DNA of 64,000 nt, from positions 13,183,001-13,247,000 of the forward strand of contig NC_061771.1 in NCBI RefSeq assembly GCF_022458985.1, given 5' to 3'. Below, piece by piece: positions 1-12,600 of the stretch. Origin of the DNA: Mugil cephalus (Eukaryota; Chordata; Actinopteri; Mugiliformes; Mugilidae). The notes below the pieces were generated by a model. It was not told the origin of the DNA. It worked only from the letters and a program-made list of their open reading frames with translations, and made no database searches. The translations under genes were made by a program, and so were the position numbers. Position 1 is the first letter of the stretch; every line of letters begins with the position of its first letter.

Positions 1-554
1 TCATTTTATTAGTTTTACTGCATTAATTGGGTACAAGTCCAGTGATTGACTGGCTACCTGTTCATTCAATTAATTTTTCTCTGAACTGGACTCTAATGAT
101 TAGTCACCGGCTCAAGGTATCTGAACAATGAATGAAACATGCAATGTGCAATGCAGTTTCCCCAGTTCTATGGAGCGCTAGAGCATTTTTAAGTTCATTG
201 TTTTGGGTTTATAGCCTGCGGATTTACGTGGTTAAATCTCACCGTTTCCATCAAGTTGCTGGGACAATTTTCGGGATCGGAGCTCTGTCAAATTGACTGC
301 ATGCTATCTACCCAATAACAAACCTCTGACCATGCTGACAACGTTAACATATTCTCAGACGTTGGCGTAGAAGGCAGCTACAATTTCACCGTGGTGCCTT
401 GTACGTGATAGATGTTTAATCCCCATGTGATGACAACTTTACATGTTTAGCTTATTGTGCTTCTCTGAATATTATTTGTTTTGGCCAAAATCCATTTCAG
501 AAATACACTCTTATGCAAATGATTCATTACATGTCAACTGTGTTTATCTTTCAG
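1..554. other. cabp4: Upstream of cabp4 coding start
   Basis: AT-rich sequence with no recognisable gene. The acceptor just before 555 implies this is an intron of the 5' UTR, at least in part. No 5' UTR exon could be placed with confidence. Confidence 0.4.
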
Positions 555-559
555 CCAGG

Positions 560-615
560 ATGTCTATAAAAAGTGCAAAGGGAGGACCAGAGAGCAGGCC
601 GTCCTCTGCTGCCAG
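560..615 (+). CDS. cabp4: cabp4 first coding exon (predicted start)
   Basis: The acceptor tttcag ends at 554 and the exon begins ccagg before the ATG at 560. It encodes [18 protein letters not shown], then leaves two bases (AG) that complete a Ser codon with the C at 1027. The donor is gtcagt. The N-terminus of CaBPs is poorly conserved, so this start rests on frame continuity only. Confidence 0.6.
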
Positions 616-3600
616 GTCAGTGAAGGAATTTACGAGGGAGTAAATACGATCTAATTTAAAGTCAGCTTTAAACTTTACTTAAAAGTTCAGTATAGATCCG
701 TAGCACCAGTAAATTTGAAACCCTAATAAAGCAATGCATTAACTTTGAGAGATGGTTTTGTGACTTTGGAGAGATTTTTTAGTTGTGTTTGAGTAGCATA
801 ATCCCCAACTTGAAAAGTTTTTTAAGATTCTGTCCAACTGCAAATGCTGCATATTAACAGATCATCTTAACCATCCTTATTATAATCCACCATCACATCA
901 GTGTTTTGTTTTTTTTTTTTTGTTTTTTTTTTGAGTTAGAGAAAATTAAAAAAAAAAAAAAAAATAGCAATATAGATTACAAGACATGCACTTTAAATAA
1001 TTGATTAACGCCTCTTCTTCTCCTAGCATTTCTTCTCGAGGAGGAAGGGGTCCAGCAGCAGGGAAATCGCCGCCCGCTCCGGGGAGATTCAAAAACAAGG
1101 CCCTTCAGCTCAGCCTCTCCAAGAAATTCTGGTTATTATCATTCTCTATTTCTAATCAACATTGATTAGGACAAGGGGAGTGGGGTTTGTAGAGCTGTGC
1201 ACTCAATTAGTGTCATTGGATGATACCATCAGCTGAAAAGCAAGGCTTCAAAAGTTTAAACTGGTCCTCCTGGGAAACGCTGCAGTTATTCATTTTCTCC
1301 TTACATACACCACCAGTCAAACGTTTGGACACAACTTCTTAATGCGCTGAATGAGAATTTTCTAAGTACTCGGCTTAAACACCTTGCTAAGAATATTCTG
1401 TAAAAAGACACATGAGTGCAATTGTTAAACTAAGTTAGGAGGCGAAATTATAGTCTTGGCTTTGATGACGGCAGCGCTCAACAATTGCCATGCACTTCAC
1501 AGCTCAAAGTCAGATTCCCCCGCACACCAGGGGAAGGGCTCTGGGGAGGAGGATCGGCGTAGTAAAAGGAGCCTCAGCAACAGCTCAGCGGTAGCTGCTG
1601 CCTACATCGCCTACCTCAATAAACTTTTCGGACAGGTACGTTAAACAGCACAGTACTCACACGTACACTGTCACAGCCATGACACACTTGAATCATAAAT
1701 GATGTTATTCATTTGAAGAAATGTCACCGCGGGGTAACTTCACAGACCTCACAGACATGACGTTAGCAACACAAAGGCACACATTCATCACACACAGGAG
1801 TATATGGAAATAGGAATCTTTCCTACACATTAAAATCTATAAATATAATCATTTGTATTTAAATATTAAACAGCCAATTATCAACAAGGTTCACCAAATA
1901 AATAACCCATTACAGACAACCGTGAGGACTACAGGCCATTATTATTCAGTCCAATACAAGAGATAACGAATGAATCAGTGGAAATGTTTCTACGTGCGAA
2001 AAATGAGAATTGGATTTCACAGAAAGAACATGATTCCCTGCTATGCAAATGCACAAAGATTTCCACTTTCTATAGGATTCCTAAGATTCACAAGATCTTG
2101 GGGGAACCCGTCTGAGTCTGTGACTGAACCAGCATCCTAATTTGTTGCTTTTCATGTCAAACCATTTGTTGCAGACCCACCTTCCTTTATCCAAAGTAGC
2201 ACATTTGAGCTGGATAAAATGAAGGACAGGCAGAATATAGGGTGTTGTTTTTTAGTGACTGTGGACATTCAATCTTGATAGACGATCATTGATCACATGG
2301 AAGGATTCTTGTGAGTAGCTATTTATTATTATTATTATTGAACAGTACGACCATTTGTACAGATCTCTCTGTAATTATATGGGAAACCTTATGGATAATT
2401 TGCTGTTTAATATTCTAATAAAAATGATAATATTTATTAGAATTTACTAAGATTGCTATTTCCATATACTGCTGTGTCTGTAATGTGTTCAGCCTGTGTC
2501 TATAAGACACTGCACACTGTCAGTCCTTTTTTAACTTGCTCTGAAGAAGCCCATCTTGGCATGATTTCAAGTGACGGCCACGTTTAAAGAAAGGCTTTTT
2601 AATGGCACAAGTCCTCCTGAGTGTCTCAGATGCCTCCTTACATGCTTCAGCTTTGAGATCCCTGAAACTGAAGAGCACCAGAGGAATATATTGTTACACC
2701 AGAGCAGCCCTCTTGGCAACGTGTGTGGCTTTAAGGGATTTAGTTGCTGTCATTGTGCAGCCATACCCGAAGTGGCACGCAACACAGACATGGAGATATT
2801 TGTTGACAACAAAGTAATAACTTGAACACACACCAGGTCGTTTTTCTGCCTGAACATACACTGGCCCTTAATACGTTAAAAAAGAGCAAACAAGTGCAAA
2901 GTAAAATAATCTGCTGGATGTGCTCAGTTTGTTTAGCAGTGACATTACAGCTACACCACCTCAAAGCTGCAATAATGTCTTAGGATTGCTATCACCTCAG
3001 GTCATAAATTAACCCTATAGATGTTGAATGTATTGCCTGTTTGTCCACTTAATGCCTATTTTAAAATCTGCTCCAGAGATTTCAGAAATAAAGCTGCTAA
3101 CTCAGAGAGCTATTGTCATCACAGGGGAGAACTTGGGAGGTCTTTAATGTACTGTTGGCCCTGGTGTGTGTAGCTTGCTGATATGATAATGAAGATAAAC
3201 ATTCACTGTGCACTCCAGTGTCTTATACTGTACAGACGCACCAACATTTCAATAATCTGTTTATTGTTACCATGTATTAAGATGTGTATTAAGATACTGT
3301 GATATATAAATTGTCCAGACAGCTGGTTCCTGTGAATCATTTCTTTCTCTCACAGGTGTGTATGTGTTTTTCTGCTGATGGAACAATGTGTCCATCATAA
3401 ACACATTTTCACCTGAATAAAAAAACTTGTTTTCCCAGGAAAACAAGAGACAAGGTAACAGAGACAAAGGGCTTTAAAGCAGCCTGTAATTGCCTCCGTG
3501 ATAAGTGTGTCACAGCTACTGCGGATTGTGTTGACATCCCGTTGTGTATAGAACACCTGTCCCTTTTCACATCAAGCAGTACTTCTACCTCAGTCCTCTC

Positions 3601-6600
3601 CATCCGTGCCATGCCCGTATTTCTCCTCACAGCCTGAAAACATATGGAATAGAGCCACAGTTTTCACAGGAGGAATGGCCACCAGTAAAAAACAAAGCAG
3701 TCAAAATGGGCAGTAAGACACCTCCCGACACGATCACAGGGGGATGGGTGGCACCCTCCCTAGTGAAATCCCCAGAATTAAAAACCTGGTGTCAAGTGGC
3801 TTTATTCAAGCGTTTAACCAGGGCTGCAATAACACATACACTTAATAGATGAGGTCCTTTGGTGAAATACGTGGACGTGACTTGCACATTTATGAAATGG
3901 GATCTCCATTAATAAATGCCACGTTGAAATATGTCATCATAAACAAAATGATAATGGAAGTGTATGGGAAAAAAACTACTGATTACTCTAATAAATCGTT
4001 ATTCACAGCTTATATTTAGTTATTGTACATCTTATTGTACATATGTTTCATACTAGGTATCTATTTATCAAAAAAAAATCTAGCTAAAAATAAAAGAAGT
4101 TGAAATTTCCCAGTTAGGGATTAACAAAGCATCCATCCATCCATCCGTTACAAAGCTACAAAGACTCTTTGCCCAATTATGAAAGCTTCCACTGACAGAA
4201 ACGCTGGAAATGACCACAGCAAAAAAAACATCAATAGTGTGATTCTTCATACCTGAACCCGGTAAGATGCACACTTTGTAAAAATAAAACCACTGTAGCA
4301 CTGCCACAACTCACAAACACATCAACAGAGACAATCCGCCAGCATTTCATCCACAAAACAACAAGACAGCAGCGTCAGTATGTGGACAATAACCGTGAGT
4401 TTGTCTGATTCTCGGTTGGAGACCGGTCCCTGTGAGTCGCATCCTATTCAGGTCCTTTTCAGAGAAGAACTCAACAAAGCCGCTCTAGAGCTGATGCTCA
4501 GGGTTTTGTTTGGCAGCATTGTTTTTCAGTGCATCTGCAATTGCTAAGCAGCTTATTTTTCCATATGTAAAATGGTACCGTTTCCATCAACGTTAGCCAC
4601 CTATTATAGATAAATGGTGCAGGTATTTCTAATTACAATACGCAAAAGTCATTAAAATGAAATCACACGCAACAAAGTCTTTGCTAATTAATGACACAAC
4701 ACAATAAACTGAGTGTTTCCTAATTGGTATAACAATGAATAACTCAATTTCCTGTGATGAATTGTATCATTAGGGTAAAAGTTAACATTTGTATTGGGAT
4801 CTTCATTCATAAATATCATGTGTAAATGGGTCACATTATGTTTGAATTAAAGATAAAAGCTTAATACGAGAACTTCTATTAATTATTTAGTAGTTAACCC
4901 AAGGATTAATCGATTATTCGAACGTATAATTGTTTGTAGCGGCCCTAATGAAGTGCTTTGAATTTTAATTTTTAGTTGCTGACATCAGTCCATTAATCAA
5001 GCTGGAAAGGCAATTAAATGGGGTACTTTATTTTCATTGTCAAAAAAACCCTCCTGGCCCACACATATATTATTGTTGCAATTATGTTTGTCTTATTAAT
5101 GTGGCTTACGTTGTACATTTAGGCCTCTGTAGGTAATGATATGTTCGAGATGAGTAACTAAAGTAGTACGACACAGCAGGAAGAAACAACAGTGTATTGA
5201 CTTTAAAGTTATACACATACAAGACTGAACATCGACCCCATTGTTCACGTGTTTCCAAGCAGTAACTATTTATTGAGAACGTGAACGCCGTTGGAAGCTG
5301 TTTGGTCCCTATGTATACAAAATGGAAAGCTTTGTTTGAATGAGGCAATTGTTGACGTGTAATATGCCGTGAAATTAGCATCTAATCACTCCGACATAAA
5401 ATCAGGACTGTGGACTGTTACCTCACCTTCTAAAAAAAAAAAAAAAACAAACAGCCATATTTCAGCAAAGTCACTCCAATAATTTCACAAATGATTTACT
5501 GCTAGGACACTGGGCCTGCTTCCATTAATGTCTTGTTTGGCTCGGGTTGAGTGTTGGCTCTGTTCATGGCTGATACCATGATCTTGGATTCCTGCAGGGC
5601 ATCGGAGAATATCTGGATAAATTACAACTGGAAATGAGCCAATGAACGATGCAAGACCAACAGCACCGCCTCCGTTCCTGTTAAAAACATCAGTTGATTT
5701 ATACATGGAACGCCATTTACAGTATCTGCACTGTAATAAAAAAAATTAACGATTTGTTGTGTCATTCTAAAGGACAAACAAAGTTTCTTGAAGGACCTTG
5801 TCACAGCCACAGCCCAGGATCAGGACTTTGATTCAAATTCACTGGGTACCAATTCAATTTGACTCAATCCATTTAGAGATATGTTGTTTTTAAATGAATG
5901 GTTTGGAGATTTATAGTCTTTTACCTCTAGTTGGCACATATTGCGTGCGGTTTTTAAACCCAATGTGCTGCCACACGTTTCAGGCCTCACTGTTGTCTCA
6001 ACTGTAGCATCTGACTAACTTCGTGAGACCGTTTTGGGATGAGTAGCCTCACGAGACGTCAACCAAATTACAGGATAAAGACAATTATTTTATTTTATGA
6101 ATCGACGTCAAATCTTGCAAATCACTGTAATTTTTGTAATATTTCGTTGTAGCTCCTATAGCCTATTTTATTATTATTTTAATTGGTTTTATTCTAGTTT
6201 TTGTTTGTTGGCTTGTTGTGGTTGTTACTGAATAAAGCTCATAAAAGATCCTTTTAATCATGGAACTATGAGACCCCGGCGTGATCTTACTGCAAAGCAG
6301 AGCCAAAGGCTGCTACATAAATGCCTTCATCACAGAAAAAAGGATTTACTGTAAAAGATAACAAAGAAGTCTACACCCGGGGGAGCTGTGTGCATGTGAA
6401 CATTTAATGATGTTTCATTGGTCTTTTTTTTTTTTCCATAACTAATGGGAGCAGTTTTATTGTTTCTGAACAATTTGTGGGGAATAATACCATTTCACTG
6501 TGACCTTGGGCTACTGAGGACATTTCCACATCCTTCCCTGACTTACTACGCCGCCCGCCATGACTGATCTGGTTTGACTGTTTTACAGTGTCTAGTTTGA

Positions 6601-9600
6601 ATTTACTAGTAGCCAGGTAGAAGGCTGAGCTCTGAGTCATGGAGATCTATCCTGGAGCATTCCTAATCTGAAAACAAGCATTAATAACCCCTTTAGCAAG
6701 GTTCACTGTCAGACCGCATCACATCCAACTGGAGAAGGGGACTGCAGCAAGAGCAAGAGAAAGAGACAGAGCATTTACATATGTGTGTAGATCCACAGCA
6801 GAAACCAGCGGCAAGGGAAACAGAACAGACTGTGGTCATAAATTCATATTACTGTGTACATACTGTTACTGTATAGTAGTGAAAAGTGCCTTTTCCATCG
6901 AATGATGCCTCTTATATGTGCACATGTGTCATGCTTACAACGCAGCAGGGTGCTCAATGGGCCATGTGGAGGCAGAATGAAATTAACTGTTAATGGGATC
7001 GTTGTGGCGGATGAATTGAGAGTCTGCATGGAATGATGTCTAATCCTCTCTGGGTGAAAGAAAAAAATCCAATTAATATGTTGACCTTGCCATCTAGATG
7101 TGCCCTTGAGTCGTGGGATGATTCTGGGCAGGTTGAAGAGGACAGTATCCCACAACAACAGGGATCATCAAATGTTAAAAAAAGCTTTATATGAATCATT
7201 AGTTCTAGTGATTTTGGAGTGTTTCAAGTCTGTTGGCAATATTCTCTAAAAAAAAAAAAAAAAAAAACAAACAAACAAAAAAATAATTTGAACATGTGCA
7301 ATGCAGTGCACCTTCCAAATAAACTACAGGTCTTCTCCTTTTCCTAAAGCTGTTGAGCATTCGAATAATATGACCTTGTGTGATTTATATAGTAGACATC
7401 CTGAGTGTCATCATGTATCAGGACGAATATAGCTTTCGTCTATATAATAAAATGTTTCACGTAAAAACCACAGAAATAGCATCAATAGATGGTATGCACG
7501 TGCCGTCGCAGCTAGCGAAGTGTCCGTGGTTACGCCCACCGAGTGGCAAAACGTTGGAGATTAGCAGCATTAGCTTGAATCATAGGCTCTAATAGCGTCT
7601 AAATTGTTAAATTAATTTTAAAAAGAAAAGGTGAAGAGCTGTAACAACAGATTTGAAAAGCAGCCAGAGATATATTTTTACAGATACCTCCGACTGCCAG
7701 ACAAAAGAGAAATAAACGTGTTGCTGCATTAGAAGAAACAACTGGAAACCAGGCACAAAAATGTTGTGTTGTGGTTGTCAATTAGAGTCAGGCAATATTA
7801 ATTTAATTAATTAATTAATTTTTTGATGAAGTCATACCTTAAGTTACTTCTTAAGTTACGTCCTGGAGGGCTGTTAGATAAGTTTGTGGGTGTTGTTGTT
7901 TTGGCGTAATTAAGCTCAGCACTAACTATTTCAGTTCCAATAATAAATAACAATAAAACAATAAATGGAATATTTTTTATCACTCCTTGTCATCATTTTA
8001 ACGTCTCGTCTGATGCTACAGTATTATATGTTTAACGTTACTTCTCAGTGAAGGTCTTAGCGTTTGCTTCTTTATTTAGCTTCATTTATCGTAATGAAAT
8101 GACCTAAAACTAACTTAAACTAAGTGAAACTGAGGCTAATCCACTTTTCCAAGTACATACCTGTTCGTATGGATCATTGTCAGGTCCAGTTGTTCTTAAT
8201 TTGATCTGATAATCCATATTTTCCCTGGTCTCGCTGTATTTACTGACACATGTCACTGTGTTTTTGCGACTCAGTGGGCGTGGCCCCGAGCGACAGTGAC
8301 GTCAATGCATATCCTCTATAGCAATTCAATAAATATGATGAGGGATAATAAAAAAACAAAAAGAAAAAACACCAGCACCACAGATAATTACAATGTGCAC
8401 AACTGCTACTACTGTGGCTTTATCTCACATATTGCGTTGTGTTTTGAACTGTATTGAATATCTTTCCAAGCTGCATCAAAGAAAAGAAAAGCAAGCCCAC
8501 AGCAAAGTTTGTGCATGTTTGTGCTCAGAATAATCAGAGGCGCCTTGTGTCAATGTTGCTTCTTTGAACTTGGAGCCTAAATCCACAGGCTTGTGGTCTC
8601 TTTGTGCTAAGCAATATCTGCATATGTCAAGCTCAGCTGCTCTTTGCTGCAATGACCAAGTTTACATGTTTCCCGCTTCCCCCGAGGATGGTGTTGCACA
8701 TTGTTAGCAAGACGTTGAGTCAAGAACACTGTGGGTACGGTTGATTTGTATAAAAAAAATGACTCATTCCATTTCAGTGCGATCGTTAAATATGCGAATG
8801 CTAATCAGGTCAAGTTTACATGTATGCTAATAGGAACATTAGTTCAAGGACTGAGGCATGTCATAAGTGCCATCAGCACATTTAAGACCAACATGTGTAT
8901 GCACGTGTACGATGGCTCTACACAAAGCTCCTAAACTTCAAAGTCCATCCAGTTGAAACAGACTCTATTACCATGTTGCTATTTTAAGCCCTTAACAAAC
9001 CTATATTTCATCCATTATGCTTATTCACAGTGAGAAGATGTTGTTCTTAGCTCCTAGTTTTACCTAACTTCCAAAAAAAAAAAACACATAAACAATGGAG
9101 AGAAAGAGAGGGTGGCATCACCCCGAGAAAATGTCAAAACAAGGCAGAGAACAGTGAACGTTTTACACACCCAGCTGTATGTAAATGATATGTCTTGCGT
9201 GTACGTGGGCAAGTGAATAATCGTACATGTCCGTGTCTCCGCTTGCATGAATCCTCCGCGACACTGCAAGGTCTGTGCAACTCAATGTCACATGGATGTG
9301 CGTGGGCATGTTTTTGTATGCGCGGACTGAGCTTATTGCTGCGTCCCCCTCAGGACGCTGCAGATGTAGAGTGTGAACGGGCGTCTTGAGTGGGTACGTA
9401 TATGTGTGCGAGTGCTGCTCATATTGCGAGGACGCAGATCTGTTCACACAACCGCACTGTGGGAGTCCTCATTTTATAATGAATATGTGGTTTGTGTTAA
9501 AGTGAATATAAGTAAGTTCAGGCTTGGGTTAGGGCTGGACATGGACTAGACTAGTTATGGTTAGGATGAGTCTCTGGGAAATTAATCCAAGTAAATGTAA

Positions 9601-12600
9601 CGTCCTCTGAAGTGACGGAAACCTGACTCTGTGTATGTGTGTGCGTGTAGGACTGTGTGGTATTGTGTCCTTTTACAAATTAGAAACACATGTCGCTGGG
9701 TGAAATCCCATTAGAGTTTACTGTCAGCATGCGGCAGTGTTGACATGATACGCATGTTATTCTAATTTGGTAGTCAAAAACAGATTATCACCGGGATATT
9801 TCTCGGGAGAATTAACCGATTTAGAGGCACCCTGATTTCATGTCCTGTCTTCTGACGCTGTCTATGCTCTTTCTTCTCCAATGCCGCACAGGAGAGAGAG
9901 CTGATGCCAGAGGAGTTAGATGGTAAGATGTCGGCGCGTCACTGATGGTGTAATTACGAGCACACGACAGACTGCTAGTCAGTGCAGAACTTTACAAGTC
10001 CAATTGATTCTTCATGATTTATGTAAGAGACTGAAGGTTTCTTGGGTTGCCTTGAGTCGATGCTCGCCAGTGACTCAGAGCAACAGAATCAATTAAAAAC
10101 ACAACTTTTCTGCCTTGAGCCTTGGCTGTACTTCTGCTTGGCTGGGGTCAGCAACTAAGATTCAGGTAAGTTGCATCTGCACGGACTGACTGTTTGTGTG
10201 TGTGAGCTTTGGGAGAGATATTTTACCCTGTTTCACGGTTTGTTGCAGTCAGGGATATTTCTTTGTGTTTCTGTCAGAGCTGCAAGTAGCCTTTAAGGAG
10301 TTTGACTACGATGCGGACGGCTTCATACATTACAAAGACATTGCAGACTGCATGAGGACCATGGGCTACATGCCTACAGAGATGGAGCTCATCGAAATCA
10401 TACAGCAAATCAAGATGAAATGTAAGTATTTCTCTGGCCTGGCAGCGTGAGTGTGTGTGTGTTATGTCTTCCTGTGGGGTTAAAGTGTGCGTGCGTGTGT
10501 GTGATTGATGGGTCTTCCTGAAGTGAGCAGGTGTGAGTGTGTGAATAATAGGCCTGCGCATGTTGCACCAACCATTGCGCTTGTGTTCTCTTCCATGAGT
10601 CCTTGAGGAACCGATGTTTCTCTTTGGAGTTGGGGACATTGGAGATGCTTTAGCGGACTGATTAATTGCTCTCGCACGGCAGGTGCAGGAGTATGTGAGT
10701 GTGCATGTAGTGTGTGCTTAGACCTTCCTTCCCTCTCTAGAATACAGTGTTTGTTTCTGCTCTCTTTTCTCGCTATTCAAGTACATGCCTGTGTAGTTAG
10801 GGTTTAAAGTTTAAGGGGAATCAGCACAGCAGCTGAATTTGAAATTTTTGAAAGTTCTTGTTACTCCTACGAAGTTTGAAGGTCTGCAAATCTAAGCAGA
10901 GTTTCTCCCGAGACCTTAAACCGACCTTCAGTGGACATGCAGCACAAGTGGAGCTAATTAAGGATTTATCCATTTATACATGATTATGCTGCTATATATT
11001 GTAATAATACTTATACAAGGATAATATTTAATATTGCATGTAATGTCAGTTATACTAATGGATTAATGGCCAATATGGATAAACTATTCCAGCAGTGTCC
11101 CATGTCTTTATAATGAAGAAAGAGCAATATTTTGGATTTACCTGCTTCTGCCTTTTCCTTGGGGTTTATTCCCTCCTACTAGCCATGCAATGACTGGTCA
11201 AACTCATCAATCTGTGTCGTAGTGTTTACCTGAAAACCTATATATATTGGATATATATATTTGGACTAATGCACTGTGCATACAAGTCGTTGTTTGGTCC
11301 TTTTGAGCTGTTTTGGAGGAAAGACAGAGACTTAAGAGGTAGCATGTACGAGTAAAGGTGTTTGTTTCTGCACGTATAGACCTGTGACACGAAACCATGT
11401 AAATTTACATTAATGTTATGCTTTAACAGGGTGTAAACAAGCTTTCGTAGAGGTTTGCATCAGAGCATGAAGTTTCTGGTATGTTTTCAGAGTACCTTCA
11501 GCACCGGTCGCTGCAGGTATTTGGACTATTACCAAACTAAAGTGGTTTTGGGGGGAAAGAAAGAACCAATTTGAGCATCCCTTTTTCTATTTATTCTAAT
11601 AAAACAAAAGTCTCCATTATAACAAAATGAAAAAGTGTCTTATAAATCTGTGTGTTCTCCATCAAAGAACTTCTTTCAGTCCAGTCAGTCACACAGACTC
11701 TGAACAACAGCCCACATTCCTGCAAAAGTCTTCGTCTTATCTCACCTGCACCTTGGCCTGCTGCTGCAGCGGTGACCCAACAGCATTCACTGGAAAAAGT
11801 GAACTGCCAGAAGCATAAATAAATCGTAAGCTGCAGCACATTAAACAGCATAAATTTACCTGGGAATGTCTCTTCAGTCCATTTAAATGCCGCTGTTGTG
11901 GTCCTTGCTCTCCAATAACGCCGCTCCAAAATTGGCCAAGACTTGGACAATAAGCCCCAGGTCTCCGGTCTCTTGTCGCCCTGTTGGTATTCAGAAGCAG
12001 AGCTCAGTCTGCCGGCTGCTGTCAAACAGACACAAACACCAAAAGACTGAGATGAAAGGGTATTTTTAACGTACGTCCATGCAGCTTTAATTTTCTTCCT
12101 TTAATTAACAGAGAAAAAAAAAGTATTTTAAGTTGGATTCAACTTACATGTACATTCAAAATTCTTCTACTTTCTAGAAAAGTGTATACAGCCTTTTAGA
12201 TCGGCCAAGTTTTCAACAGAAGAAAGTCTCTGTTCTTTTTTTCCTGAATAATTTATTATTTTATTTTAGTGATTCTTTCACCAGGTGTGTAATGTTCACT
12301 ACAAGGTTGGTTTTAACAGTTTCCATATGAGAGACTTTGAAAGTTGCCCCAAAATCAGCTTTCATTTGCACATGCGAGTCTAGCTTTGTTTTCAACCCTC
12401 AGGAAAATAACACTGATAATGAGCAATGGAAAGACCGGCCTTTGAGTGCACAGTGCCACAAAGCAGCTACATCACACTGTATACAGTCAGTTGTGTTCGT
12501 CACTATAATCCTCAGGGAGCGGTGTGCAGCTGGTTTCCTGTCCTAGTAGCTGGTTAATTAGATTCACCTGGTGTCCCAGGTGTAAATGGTTTCCACATTA

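Larger units (their letters stand above)
1636..9891 (+). other. cabp4: cabp4 intron 3 (8.3 kb)
   Basis: Mostly AT-rich unique-looking sequence with A/T homopolymers (5432-5446, 7249-7267) and a (TTAA)n patch at 7800-7820. A 10-bp inverted repeat lies around 2413-2441. A MITE-like element is at about 7480-8330 and another fish repeat at about 9420-9650. No coding exon with family similarity was seen. Confidence 0.5.

Noticed and set aside
11591..12025. Minus-strand 144-aa open frame in a cabp4 intron
   Set aside because: No family similarity was recognised and it lies inside an intron. It is probably a chance frame or repeat sequence.
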